Program-made: the position numbers and the translations under genes
In this document: piece after piece, positions 8,625 through 16,015 of the stretch
Layout: each line of letters begins with the position of its first letter
Position numbering within the stretch: position 1 is the stretch's first letter
Assembly (NCBI RefSeq): GCF_030159255.1
Contig: NZ_BSCT01000016.1
Location: 26,396 to 90,395 of the forward strand
From: Bradyrhizobium sp. SSBR45G
GTDB lineage: Bacteria; Pseudomonadota; Alphaproteobacteria; Rhizobiales; Xanthobacteraceae
Reading direction: 5' to 3'
DNA length: 64,000 nucleotides
Notes under the pieces: model-generated
What the model saw: the letters and a program-made list of their open reading frames with translations, nothing else
Databases searched by the model: none
What the model was told of the DNA's origin: nothing

Positions 8625-9170
8625 CCGACTCCGCCGCGTCCCACTGTCTTAACCGGTTGTTTACCTGTTTAAGCCGGAGGGCAGCCACACACAAACCGCG
8701 GATGTGGAATTCGGCAGGCTTTTCCATGGTTTGTTGTGGCGGTCGCGCCACAGGCCAATGGTCGCAGCGCTGTGACATGGCCGCGCGGTAGGCGGGTGGG
8801 TGAGTCGGCGGACAAGGCGTCACCGCCTGCGTGGGCCGCGAATCATCTCGGTGATGTGCGAGCTATCAACGGCTTGCGCGGTGCACCTCGCCCCGCTTGC
8901 GGGGCCGCGACGAGCTTCGCTCGCGCTGAGAGGTCGGATTGCGTCGAAGATGCAATCCGGGTGAGGGGGTACAGGTCTCACTCAGCCCGCTCCTCGCGCG
9001 GCTGTCACTCCACTCGCACTTCCCGTGCGGCTGCCCCTCACCCCAGCCCTCTCAGCGCGAGCGAAGCTCGTCGCGGCCCCGTAAGAACGGGGAGAGGGAG
9101 CGCACCGTTCGTGTGGAGGCGGCTCGAACTCACTTTCTAGAATATGAACTCAGACTCTCTGAGCCGCTGA
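8625..9170. other. Intergenic gap containing a long inverted repeat
   Basis: No gene is supported in these 546 bases. The first ~80 bases hold the likely TolC promoter region (AT-rich TTAACCGGTTGTTTACC). The rest is dominated by the inverted repeat at 8901-9080. Confidence 0.6.
8901..9080. repeat. Perfect 32-bp inverted repeat pair
   Basis: The 32 bases at 8901-8932 are the exact reverse complement of 9049-9080, separated by 116 bases. The arms contain CGACGAGCTTCGCTCGCG, a recurrent Bradyrhizobium-like intergenic motif. The spacer includes a further hairpin (GGATTGCGTCGAAGATGCAATCC near 8936). The arms are perfect, indicating recent mobility or selection on the fold. Confidence 0.75.
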
Positions 9171-9950
9171 TCAGCGGTTCTTGTTCACCGGCTTGCGCTT
9201 CTCGATGAAGGCGGCCATGCCTTCGGCGCGGTCTTCGAGGGCGAACGTCGCGTGGAAGAGGTTGCGCTCGACGTTCATGCCCTCGGACAGCGGGGTCTCG
9301 AAGGCGCGGTTGACGGCCTCCTTGGCCATCGCGGCCGCCGGGCGCGACATCGATGCGATCTTCTCGGCGGCGGCCATCACCTCGTCCATCAGCTTGTCGG
9401 CCGGCACGATGCGGCTGACGAGGCCGGCGCGCTCGGCTTCCGCGGCGTCCATCATGCGGCCGGTGAGGCAGAGATCCATCGCCTTGGCCTTGCCGATCGC
9501 GCGCGTCAGGCGCTGCGTGCCGCCGATGCCGGGAATGGTGCCGAGCGTGATCTCGGGCTGGCCGAACTTGGCGGTGTCGGAGCAGATGATGAAATCGCAC
9601 ATCATCGCGAGCTCGCAGCCGCCGCCCAGTGCATAGCCGGATACGGCGGCGATGGTCGGCTTGCGGCAGCGCGCGACACGGTCGCCGCCGATCGCGGTGA
9701 AGTCGCTGGAGAACATGTCGATGAAGCTCTTCGGCTGCATCTCCTTGATGTCGGCGCCGGCCGCAAAGGCCTTCTCGCTGCCTGTGATCACGATGCAGCC
9801 GATGGCGTCGTCGGCCTCGAGATCGTCGACGGCGGCGGCGATCTCGCGGAAGACGCCGAACGACAGCGCGTTGAGCATCTTCGGCCGGTTCAAGGTGATG
9901 ACGCCGACCGCGCCTTTGCCCTCGACGATGATGTGCTCGTAGACGCTCAT
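9171..9950 (-). CDS. Enoyl-CoA hydratase (short-chain crotonase)
   Basis: This is a 259-residue crotonase of normal length. The oxyanion-hole segment is AFAAGADIKEM, and the two catalytic glutamates are visible in YALGGGCELAMMCD and FGQPEITLGTIPGIGG, the pair needed for hydration of trans-2-enoyl-CoA rather than isomerase or dehalogenase chemistry. It acts in cytoplasmic beta-oxidation or in branched-chain amino acid breakdown. The gene is separated from its upstream neighbour by a terminator at 9964-9994, so it is transcribed from its own promoter. The ATG at 9950 is preceded by a GGGG-containing leader. Confidence 0.95.
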   Translation of the reverse strand: MSVYEHIIVEGKGAVGVITLNRPKMLNALSFGVFREIAAAVDDLEADDAIGCIVITGSEKAFAAGADIKEMQPKSFIDMFSSDFTAIGGDRVARCRKPTIAAVSGYALGGGCELAMMCDFIICSDTAKFGQPEITLGTIPGIGGTQRLTRAIGKAKAMDLCLTGRMMDAAEAERAGLVSRIVPADKLMDEVMAAAEKIASMSRPAAAMAKEAVNRAFETPLSEGMNVERNLFHATFALEDRAEGMAAFIEKRKPVNKNR

Positions 9951-9963
9951 GATCCCAACCCCG

Positions 9964-9994
9964 CAAAATCAAACAGCGGGCAATCTGCCCGCTG
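9964..9994 (-). terminator. Rho-independent terminator
   Basis: On the minus strand CAGCGGGC (complement of 9987-9994), a five-base loop and GCCCGCTG are followed by TTTGATTTT. The hairpin lies just after the leftward small exported protein gene that ends at 10033, and before the start of the enoyl-CoA hydratase gene. Confidence 0.75.
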
Positions 9995-10032
9995 AACGGT
10001 TGCGCATCAAGTAGGGGTGGGACGGCCGTGCA

Positions 10033-10407
10033 TCAGATCATGAACATCCGCGCGGCCGAGCCCAGCGTGAGCAGCGTGCCGCAGGCGATGAAGATCTTGC
10101 CGATGATCGAGGCCTTGTCCCAGCCGGAGCTGTCGTCATTGCTGACGGTGACGAGGTTCACGGTGGCGGACTCGGTCTGGGCCGATTCGCCCTCGGTCGT
10201 TTGAGACGCTGGTGCCGCCTGCGCCTCGGCCGCCATTGGCGCCGGAAACACGTCCTGTTTGGCTGCAGGCGCGCTCTCGGATCCGACCGGCAGGAACGGA
10301 CTGTAGGTCTGCGATTCGGCCGCGGATGCCAATCCAGTGCCTGCAAGGCTCAGGACGCACGCGGCGGCGATGATCAGTGCTGAACGTCCACTGGCTTGGA
10401 TCGTCAT
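10033..10407 (-). CDS. Small exported protein with C-terminal membrane segment, unknown function
   Basis: The product is 124 residues: a signal peptide (ALIIAAACVLSLAGTGLASA, cleavage before AESQTYSP), a low-complexity Ala/Glu/Thr-rich middle, and a C-terminal hydrophobic helix (IIGKIFIACGTLLTLGSAARMFMI). The start at 10407 is supported by GGGGAGAAGG about six bases upstream. The gene is divergent from the ECF sigma/NrsF operon, with 334 bases between the starts, so it could belong to the same stress response, but I do not see the sigma-type promoter motif on its side. No family is recognised. Confidence 0.7.
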   Translation of the reverse strand: MTIQASGRSALIIAAACVLSLAGTGLASAAESQTYSPFLPVGSESAPAAKQDVFPAPMAAEAQAAPASQTTEGESAQTESATVNLVTVSNDDSSGWDKASIIGKIFIACGTLLTLGSAARMFMI

Positions 10408-10741
10408 GTTCGGCCTTCTCCCCATCCTGCCAGCCCAGGACGGAGTTGGACCCCGACAGATGTCGAGAACGGGGCAGAAAATGGGTATCTTCCTGCCGCT
10501 CACGGCAAAAGGGAGGCGACGCCGAACCGGTCGGCGGCCTTGGCGGCACAGCTCACAAGTCCGATCCTGCAACCGCCGATTCGGTGCTATGAGCGGTTCC
10601 CAGATTTGCTTGCGGGCGTGCTCTCCGTGTGGCGCAACTCGGTTAGTTCCGAGGCCACGCAAGTGATCACGAATTTGTGATAATGCCCTGGGAATGTAAC
10701 AATCCCAGGGGCCCGGCGAACCAGTGGGGGTGGGAGCGTAG
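10408..10741. other. Divergent promoter region between small exported protein and ECF sigma operon
   Basis: This 334-bp region has no supported gene. It contains the ECF-type promoter at 10696-10720 near its right end and must hold the leftward promoter near 10450-10550, where no clear motif is visible. Confidence 0.5.
10696..10720 (+). promoter_or_regulatory. ECF-type promoter of the sigma/NrsF operon, embedded in a hairpin
   Basis: GTAAC (10696-10700), 16 bases, then CGAA (10717-10720) matches the GTAACC-N16-CGAA pattern reported for Caulobacter SigF, whose anti-sigma is NrsF. The GTG start of the sigma gene lies 22 bases downstream. The -35 region sits in the loop of a perfect palindrome, CCCTGGGA (10686-10693) and TCCCAGGG (10703-10710). 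Positive autoregulation is inferred. Confidence 0.6.
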
Positions 10742-11287
10742 GTGCGCGAGCGTGACGACGAGTGGACGGGCTGGATGCGCCAGGCCGTCGCCGGGGACGA
10801 CGAGGTCTATCATCGTCTGTTGAAGGCGATCACGCCCGTGCTGCGCGCAGCATCACGGCGGGGACTCGCGCGCGCGGGTCAGCCGCCGGATCAGGCCGAG
10901 GATATCGTGCAGGAAATTCTATTGGCGGTTCACCTCAAGCGGCACACCTGGGACGTCAACGCGCCGTTCGCGCCCTGGCTGTTCGCGATCGCGCGCAACA
11001 AGCTGATCGACATGCTGCGCCGGCGCGGAAGGCGGGTGTTCGTCGACATCGACGATTTCGCCGAGACGCTGGCCGACGAGCCGCCGGCGCCGAGCGTCCC
11101 GGCCAGCGAAGTGGAGGCGCAGCTGAAGACCTTGCCGCAGCGCCAGCGCGACGTGCTGCAGGCGATCGCGGTGGAGGCGGCTTCGATCAAGCAGACGGCG
11201 CAGAAGTTTTCGATGAGCGAGGGCGCGGTGCGGGTGGCGCTGCACCGGGCGCTCGCGAGCCTCACGGCCAAGCTACGGGATAATTGA
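10742..11287 (+). CDS. ECF sigma factor paired with NrsF (SigF-like)
   Basis: This 181-residue sigma-70 family protein contains only regions 2 and 4. Region 2 spans about residues 20-90 (AEDIVQEILLAVH, then APWLFAIARNKLIDMLRRR), and region 4 spans about 125-178 (LPQRQRDVLQAIAVEAASI with a helix-turn-helix at QTAQKFSMSEGAVRVALHRA). It should direct RNA polymerase to GTAAC-N16-CGAA-type promoters like the one in front of itself. The GTG start is chosen because it follows GGGGGTGGGAG. The NrsF anti-sigma gene starts two bases after the stop (or overlaps it if a TTG is used). In Caulobacter this module responds to chromate, cadmium and redox stress; the local trigger is unknown. Confidence 0.92.
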   Translation: MRERDDEWTGWMRQAVAGDDEVYHRLLKAITPVLRAASRRGLARAGQPPDQAEDIVQEILLAVHLKRHTWDVNAPFAPWLFAIARNKLIDMLRRRGRRVFVDIDDFAETLADEPPAPSVPASEVEAQLKTLPQRQRDVLQAIAVEAASIKQTAQKFSMSEGAVRVALHRALASLTAKLRDN

Positions 11288-11289
11288 TC

Positions 11290-11928
11290 ATGGACACCGA
11301 TCAGCTCATCCGCACCCTCGCCGCCGACAATGCGCAACGTGTGCAGCCGGTCGGCATCATCATGGCGCTGGCGCTGATGGCGGCGACGCCGGTGTCGACC
11401 GCGATGCTGCTGATCGGCCTCGGCATCCGGCCGGACATCTGGCTTGCGGTGCGCAATCCGTTCTTCGACCTGAAATTCGTCGTCACCACGGCGCTGGCGA
11501 TCCCCGCGCTGGTCATCAGCCTGCATCTGGCGCGGCCCGAAGCCTCGCTGCAGGGCTGGAGCTGGCTGCTGATCGCGCCGATCGTCGTCCTGATCGGCGG
11601 CATCGCGGCGGAGATGATGCTGCCGCAGCGGGCGCCGATGATGGCGCGGATGGTCGGGCACAATTCGATGCTGTGCGTGAGCGCGATCCCGGTGCTGTCG
11701 CTGCCGCTGCTGGCGGCGGCGCTGTTCGGCCTGCGTCATGGTGCGCCGTCGCGCCCGGCGGTCGCGGGCGCCATTGCGGGGCTGGTGTCGGCGGGCATTG
11801 CGGCCACGCTCTATGCCGCGCATTGCAACGATGATTCGCCGCTGTTCGTCGCCACCTGGTACAGCACTGCCGCGCTGATCGTGGCCGGCCTCGGGGCTGC
11901 GATCGGGCCACGGGTGCTGCGCTACTGA
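11290..11928 (+). CDS. nrsF: NrsF family (DUF1109) membrane anti-sigma factor
   Basis: This 212-residue protein has a short cytoplasmic N-terminus (MDTDQLIRTLAADNAQRVQPV) and six hydrophobic helices at roughly 23-45, 58-80, 90-108, 122-145, 155-178 and 188-207. It is the standard DUF1109/NrsF layout. A cysteine in AAHCNDDSPLF between helices five and six and another in NSMLCVSA are positioned on the periplasmic half, in keeping with cysteine-based metal or oxidant sensing described for NrsF. It would hold the preceding sigma factor at the membrane. The ATG at 11290 is preferred; a TTG at 11284, overlapping the sigma stop, would add two residues. Confidence 0.9.
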   Translation: MDTDQLIRTLAADNAQRVQPVGIIMALALMAATPVSTAMLLIGLGIRPDIWLAVRNPFFDLKFVVTTALAIPALVISLHLARPEASLQGWSWLLIAPIVVLIGGIAAEMMLPQRAPMMARMVGHNSMLCVSAIPVLSLPLLAAALFGLRHGAPSRPAVAGAIAGLVSAGIAATLYAAHCNDDSPLFVATWYSTAALIVAGLGAAIGPRVLRY

Positions 11929-11944
11929 GATTGCGGCGGATCGG

Positions 11945-13054
11945 TCAGGCCTGTGCGGGCGCCGCGGTGTCCTGCACGCGGTGGAAGCGCAGCACCTGCT
12001 GCGCCGTGGAGCGCCGCAGCCGCTCATAGGTCGCCCTGCAGGCGCCGAGGTCGGTCGCGGCTGCGCCGGCCAGCTCATCGCGCATCAGGATGATCGATTC
12101 GACCACCGGCCAGGACAGGCTGGCGACCTTGGCGAGGATCATGACGCCCTCGGCGCGGCTTTCGATCATGATGCTCTCGGCGACCGCGACCGGCACGTTG
12201 GCCATGGCCGCGACCGCCGCATTGGCCTCGTCGAATTTGCGCTGCTCGGTGAACTGCGCGACGAGCTGCTCGTCGAGCCGGCCGTCGGCATGCAGCGAGC
12301 GCACCAGCGCGTGCGCGATCTCGGTCTGGCTGGTCAGCGCCACGGTGCTCGACCGCGCGCGCCGGCTCGCCGTCCGCACCGCCGAGGAGACCTCGTGGGC
12401 GAGCTTGGGATTGTCCGCGTCCAGCCGCGCGCGCACCGTGGCGGAGGCCTTGGACACCAGCTTCAGATAGAGGTGGCGGGGCAGATTGGGCCGCATGGCG
12501 AGGCAGGCGGCGAGGTTTTCATCGAGCGCGGCGCGGTCGACCAGCGTGTCGAAGCTGCGCTCGGACAGGTCGGCGCCGGGATTGCTCACCGTGCTCTGGA
12601 CCACCGCGTCATTGCCGCGCCGGAGCAGGATGTCGGTGACCGCCCGGCTCAGCACGCGGCGGATCGAGATCGCGAGCAGATGGGCCTGGCTCTTGGTCTC
12701 GGCGGTGCGGATCAGGGCGGCGTCGTCGAGCCGCTCGGATTTCGACAGCACGGGTCCGGCGACCTCGATGGCGTCGTCATCGGCCAGCCGGCGCAGGGTG
12801 CGCGGCGGTGCGCGGTCGAGCGGCGCCAGCCGGTTCGCGAGCAGCATCCTGGCTGACGTCTCGATGTGGTCGATCAGGCATTCGAACACGTCGTCGAACA
12901 GCGCGACCTGGTCGTCGGCGAAATCCGCCGCGCCGTCGACGAACAGGTCCGTCACCTTGCGCAGGGTCTCGACCCGGCGCGCCACGGTGCCGTGGGCGAG
13001 CGTGTCCTCGAGCTCGTCCAGCAGGCTCTCGTTGGGCGCAGGCTTGGGTCTCAT
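11945..13054 (-). CDS. DUF2336 domain-containing protein
   Basis: The 369-residue protein is almost entirely alpha-helical, with HEAT-like repeat segments, for instance VLSRAVTDILLRRGNDAVVQSTVSNPGA (positions about 134-161) and AACLAMRPNLPRHLYLKLV. This matches the DUF2336 family, abundant in Bradyrhizobium and Caulobacter relatives and of unknown function. No signal peptide or membrane helix is present. The gene lies 11 bases after the GGDEF gene on the same strand, so they are probably cotranscribed, hinting at a role in signalling. A second DUF2336 gene is at 50237-51202. Confidence 0.85.
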   Translation of the reverse strand: MRPKPAPNESLLDELEDTLAHGTVARRVETLRKVTDLFVDGAADFADDQVALFDDVFECLIDHIETSARMLLANRLAPLDRAPPRTLRRLADDDAIEVAGPVLSKSERLDDAALIRTAETKSQAHLLAISIRRVLSRAVTDILLRRGNDAVVQSTVSNPGADLSERSFDTLVDRAALDENLAACLAMRPNLPRHLYLKLVSKASATVRARLDADNPKLAHEVSSAVRTASRRARSSTVALTSQTEIAHALVRSLHADGRLDEQLVAQFTEQRKFDEANAAVAAMANVPVAVAESIMIESRAEGVMILAKVASLSWPVVESIILMRDELAGAAATDLGACRATYERLRRSTAQQVLRFHRVQDTAAPAQA

Positions 13055-13065
13055 GCGGCAATCGC

Positions 13066-14214
13066 TCAGGTGCCGGTGACGCGATTGCGTCCGCGCGCCT
13101 TCGATTCGTAGAGCGCATGATCGGCGCGGGCCAGCAACGAGTCGGCGCTCTCCTCGCCGCGCTGCGTCGCCACGCCGGCCGAGAACGTGACCTGCAGGCC
13201 GGTCGAGAACGCGCTCCAGTCGAGGTCGGCAATGATCTGGCGCAGCCGCTCGGTGAGCCGGATCGCCGGCTCCGCCGGCGCACCCGGCAGGACCAGCAGG
13301 AACTCTTCGCCGCCATAACGGCCGAAATGGTCGCTCGAGCGGATGTTGGCGAACATCGTGATGGCGAAGGTGCGCAGCACCTCGTCGCCGGTCGGATGGC
13401 CATGGCTATCGTTGATGCGCTTGAACCAGTCGAGATCGATCAGCACGATCGAGCAGGGCTTGCCGGCCTGGCGCGACCGCGCCATCGCCTTGTCCAGCAC
13501 ATGCATGATGGAGCGCCGGTTCAGCGCGCCGGTCAGTTCGTCGAGCTCGGCCAACTCCTCGATGCGGCGATAGGCTTCCTTCAGCTTCAGGCCGCGCTGA
13601 TACAGCGTCTCGCGCAGGCCTGAGGAGAAGATGCCGAGGAACATGCAGCCGGCGATGGTCAGCAGGAACACCAACAGCGTCGCGAGCCGCTCCAGGCCGT
13701 TGCCGCTGGGCATGCCGAGCGGCTTGTCGGTCAGCAGGAACAGGCCGGCGAGCCCGAGCGCCAGGAAGGTCCAGCAGATCGCGGTCTGGCGCGGGGTGGC
13801 GCGCAGCGAGCTGAAGCCGACGACCAGATACAGCGTGCACAGGAAGACGATGCTGACTTCCGGCGCGATGTAGCAGAACGCGACCGTCAGCATCATGCTG
13901 CTGATCGACTGCGGCACGACCAGATAATGGTCCTGGAAGCGATCGTTGAACCCGCTCTCCGACAGCATCGTCCACAGCGCGACGGTGAGAACGCCGATCG
14001 CCGCGTAGGACGGCGCGATCGTCGACGGCACGGTGCCGGCCTGGGCGTAGATGAACAGGATGATGGCGTCGATCAGGTAGCAGGCGGCGATCATCGCCAG
14101 GATCTGCCGGCGCCGGCCCGCACGCCGCTCCCGCAGCTCCCCCGCGGGGGGCGAGCGCGAGCCGTCCGCCTCGGCAGCGTTGGGACTGGGATAAGGCGGT
14201 ACGGTCGTATCCAT
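13066..14214 (-). CDS. Membrane-bound GGDEF diguanylate cyclase
   Basis: The 382-residue protein has five to six hydrophobic helices between about residues 38 and 200 (MASE-like sensory bundle), a short coiled linker (LKLKEAYRRIEELAELDELTG) and a complete GGDEF domain (about 220-380). The active site is GGEEF (301-305), a catalytically competent variant, and the RSSD at 292-295 forms an intact allosteric I-site for product inhibition by c-di-GMP. DLDWFKRINDSHGHPTGD provides the nucleotide and metal contacts. No EAL domain is present, so net synthesis of c-di-GMP is expected. The ligand of the membrane part is unknown. Confidence 0.93.
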   Translation of the reverse strand: MDTTVPPYPSPNAAEADGSRSPPAGELRERRAGRRRQILAMIAACYLIDAIILFIYAQAGTVPSTIAPSYAAIGVLTVALWTMLSESGFNDRFQDHYLVVPQSISSMMLTVAFCYIAPEVSIVFLCTLYLVVGFSSLRATPRQTAICWTFLALGLAGLFLLTDKPLGMPSGNGLERLATLLVFLLTIAGCMFLGIFSSGLRETLYQRGLKLKEAYRRIEELAELDELTGALNRRSIMHVLDKAMARSRQAGKPCSIVLIDLDWFKRINDSHGHPTGDEVLRTFAITMFANIRSSDHFGRYGGEEFLLVLPGAPAEPAIRLTERLRQIIADLDWSAFSTGLQVTFSAGVATQRGEESADSLLARADHALYESKARGRNRVTGT

Positions 14215-14537
14215 TTGCTCGCAATTCTTCGTCGTTCAACTGAAAATCTACGTGGGAAAGCCTTTAACTTTGGTATCTAGGGAACTGGGACGACGACCTG
14301 CGTCGCGCGGCGTCGCGGCAGGGAATCTACGGCTTTCGGGGCGCAATTGGCGAGGGTGCGGCGTAAAATGGCAGGCGGGAACCCGCTAGGCGCGATCGGC
14401 CCGGGCGCTGCAGCACAATTCGCACATCTGTGCGCCATCTCACAGTCGGGGACGTATCTTTCCGGTATTTTGAAGAATTTTGCGGTTGTATTCGAACCCC
14501 GAGCTCATTCCTCCAGACCAACTTTGCGAGACGGCCA
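14215..14537. other. Divergent promoter region between GGDEF and sigma/anti-sigma/protease operon
   Basis: This 323-bp region holds the promoters of two divergent operons. It includes an AT-rich stretch around 14455-14500. I find no convincing sigma-specific motif. The sigma gene frame is open back to a GTG at 14430, so a longer product cannot be excluded. Confidence 0.4.
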
Positions 14538-15107
14538 TTGAGCGTGACAGCAGCGGCGTCAGACGAAACCCTGATCGCCCGGATCGCTCAAGGCGACCGG
14601 CTCGCCATGCAGGTGCTGTATGGGCGGCACCATGTCAGGGTGTACCGTTTCGGGCTCCGGCTCGTGCGGGACGAGCAGGTCGCGGAAGATCTCATCAGCG
14701 AGGTCTTTCTCGACGTGTGGCGTCAGGCCGGCAAGTTCGAGGGCCGCTCTGCCGTCTCCACCTGGCTCCTGGCGATCACGCGCTTCAAGGCCCTCTCGGC
14801 ACTTCGGCGCCGCAAGGACGTTGAGCTGGAAGACGACGCCGCGAACGCGATCGAGGACACGTCCGACGATCCGGAAGTGGCGGTGCAGAAGAAGAATACC
14901 GGGGAAGCCCTGCGCAAGTGCCTGACCGCGCTTTCGCCTGACCACCGGGAGATCGTCGATCTCGTCTACTACCACGAGAAGTCCGTGGAGGAGGTGGCCG
15001 AGATCGTCGGAATTCCGGAAAACACCGTCAAGACGCGCCTGTTCTATGCGCGCAAGAAATTGGCCGAACTCCTGAAGGCGGCCGGCATTGAAAGAGGCTG
15101 GCCATGA
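14538..15107 (+). CDS. ECF sigma factor of the sigma/anti-sigma/subtilisin operon
   Basis: This 189-residue sigma factor has region 2 at about residues 15-85 (LIARIAQGDRLAMQVLYGRH, EDLISEVFLDVWRQAGKF, VSTWLLAITRFKALSALRRR) and region 4 at about 125-180 (LTALSPDHREIVDLVYYHEK with the helix-turn-helix VEEVAEIVGIPENTVKTRLF). The start is ambiguous: TTG at 14538 and GTG at 14544 both fit the N-terminal length of the family, while a GTG at 14430 would add an atypical 36-residue leader. The stop overlaps the next gene by four bases (ATGA), the usual arrangement for a sigma factor and its cognate anti-sigma. Its target promoter is not recognised in the upstream sequence. Confidence 0.9.
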   Translation: MSVTAAASDETLIARIAQGDRLAMQVLYGRHHVRVYRFGLRLVRDEQVAEDLISEVFLDVWRQAGKFEGRSAVSTWLLAITRFKALSALRRRKDVELEDDAANAIEDTSDDPEVAVQKKNTGEALRKCLTALSPDHREIVDLVYYHEKSVEEVAEIVGIPENTVKTRLFYARKKLAELLKAAGIERGWP

Positions 15108-15988
15108 TGGCTTTGAGCAAGAAGATGCTGGAGCAAGAGCCCGGTGACATCGAACTGCTGTTGCCGTGGTATGCCGCTGGCACGCTGAGCGCGCGCGACA
15201 TGCGCCGCGTCGAGGACGCGCTGGCGCAGGATGGCGACCTCGCCCGGCAATATGCCGAGATTCAGAAGGAATATGCCGAGACCATCGCGCTGAACGAAAC
15301 CCTCGGCGCGCCGTCGATGCGCGCGATGCAGAAGCTGTTCGCCGCGATCGAGGCCGAGCCGGAGCAGGCGCCCAAGGCGTCGCCCGGCGCAGGCTCCCGC
15401 ATCATGGCGTTCTTCGAGAGCCTGTCGCCGCGCACGCTGGTCTGGACGGTGAGCCTCGGCGCGCTGCTGGTGCTGGCCCAGGCCGGCATCATCGGCGCCG
15501 TGCTGCTGCGCTCGCAGACCGCGACCTACCAGACCGCGTCGCTGGAGCAGGACAAGGCGGTGGCCACCGAGCCGGCGGCTCCCAGCCCCAAGGCTGCGGC
15601 AAGCGGTGCGGTCGCTGAGCGCAGACCCGCGCCGCCGCCGAGCGCTGCGGCTCCGGCCGCCGTCGAGCCGCGGGTCGCCGACAGCCTGAACCGCGCGCGC
15701 ATGGCCGAAGCGCCGGCGCCCGCTGCCCCCTTGATCCGCGGTCTCGGACCGCAGGTGGCTGGTTCGCCGGCTCCGGTTTACGCGCTGGTGCGGTTCGCTC
15801 CGGAGGCGCGGATGGCCGACATCACGGCGCTGCTCGACAACTACCAGGCGTCGGTCGTCGAAGGCGCCAAGGGCGGGCTGTTCAAGCTGCAGCTCGGCAA
15901 CCAGCCGCTATCGAAGGCCGAGGCCGATGGCCTGATCGGCCGCCTGGCGCGCGAGAAGATCGTCAGCCTGGCGGTGGCCGCGCAGTAG
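15104..15988 (+). CDS. Membrane anti-sigma factor with a subtilisin-propeptide-like periplasmic domain
   Basis: The 294-residue protein has an N-terminal cytoplasmic anti-sigma helix bundle (about 1-85; LLLPWYAAGTLSARDMRRVED resembles zinc-finger-type anti-sigmas but lacks the Cys/His ligands), one membrane helix (about 112-135), a Pro/Ala-rich periplasmic tether (about 150-220) and a compact C-terminal domain (224-291). That last domain has the beta-alpha-beta-beta-alpha-beta pattern of I9/subtilisin propeptides: YALVRFAPEARMADITALL, then GGLFKLQL, then AEADGLIGRLAREKIVSLA. The gene overlaps the sigma gene by four bases and is followed 27 bases later by a subtilisin gene, so the domain could dock that protease (inference). 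Confidence 0.82.
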   Translation: MMALSKKMLEQEPGDIELLLPWYAAGTLSARDMRRVEDALAQDGDLARQYAEIQKEYAETIALNETLGAPSMRAMQKLFAAIEAEPEQAPKASPGAGSRIMAFFESLSPRTLVWTVSLGALLVLAQAGIIGAVLLRSQTATYQTASLEQDKAVATEPAAPSPKAAASGAVAERRPAPPPSAAAPAAVEPRVADSLNRARMAEAPAPAAPLIRGLGPQVAGSPAPVYALVRFAPEARMADITALLDNYQASVVEGAKGGLFKLQLGNQPLSKAEADGLIGRLAREKIVSLAVAAQ

Positions 15989-16015
15989 CCGTCCGGGACG
16001 TCGTTCGGAGGCACC

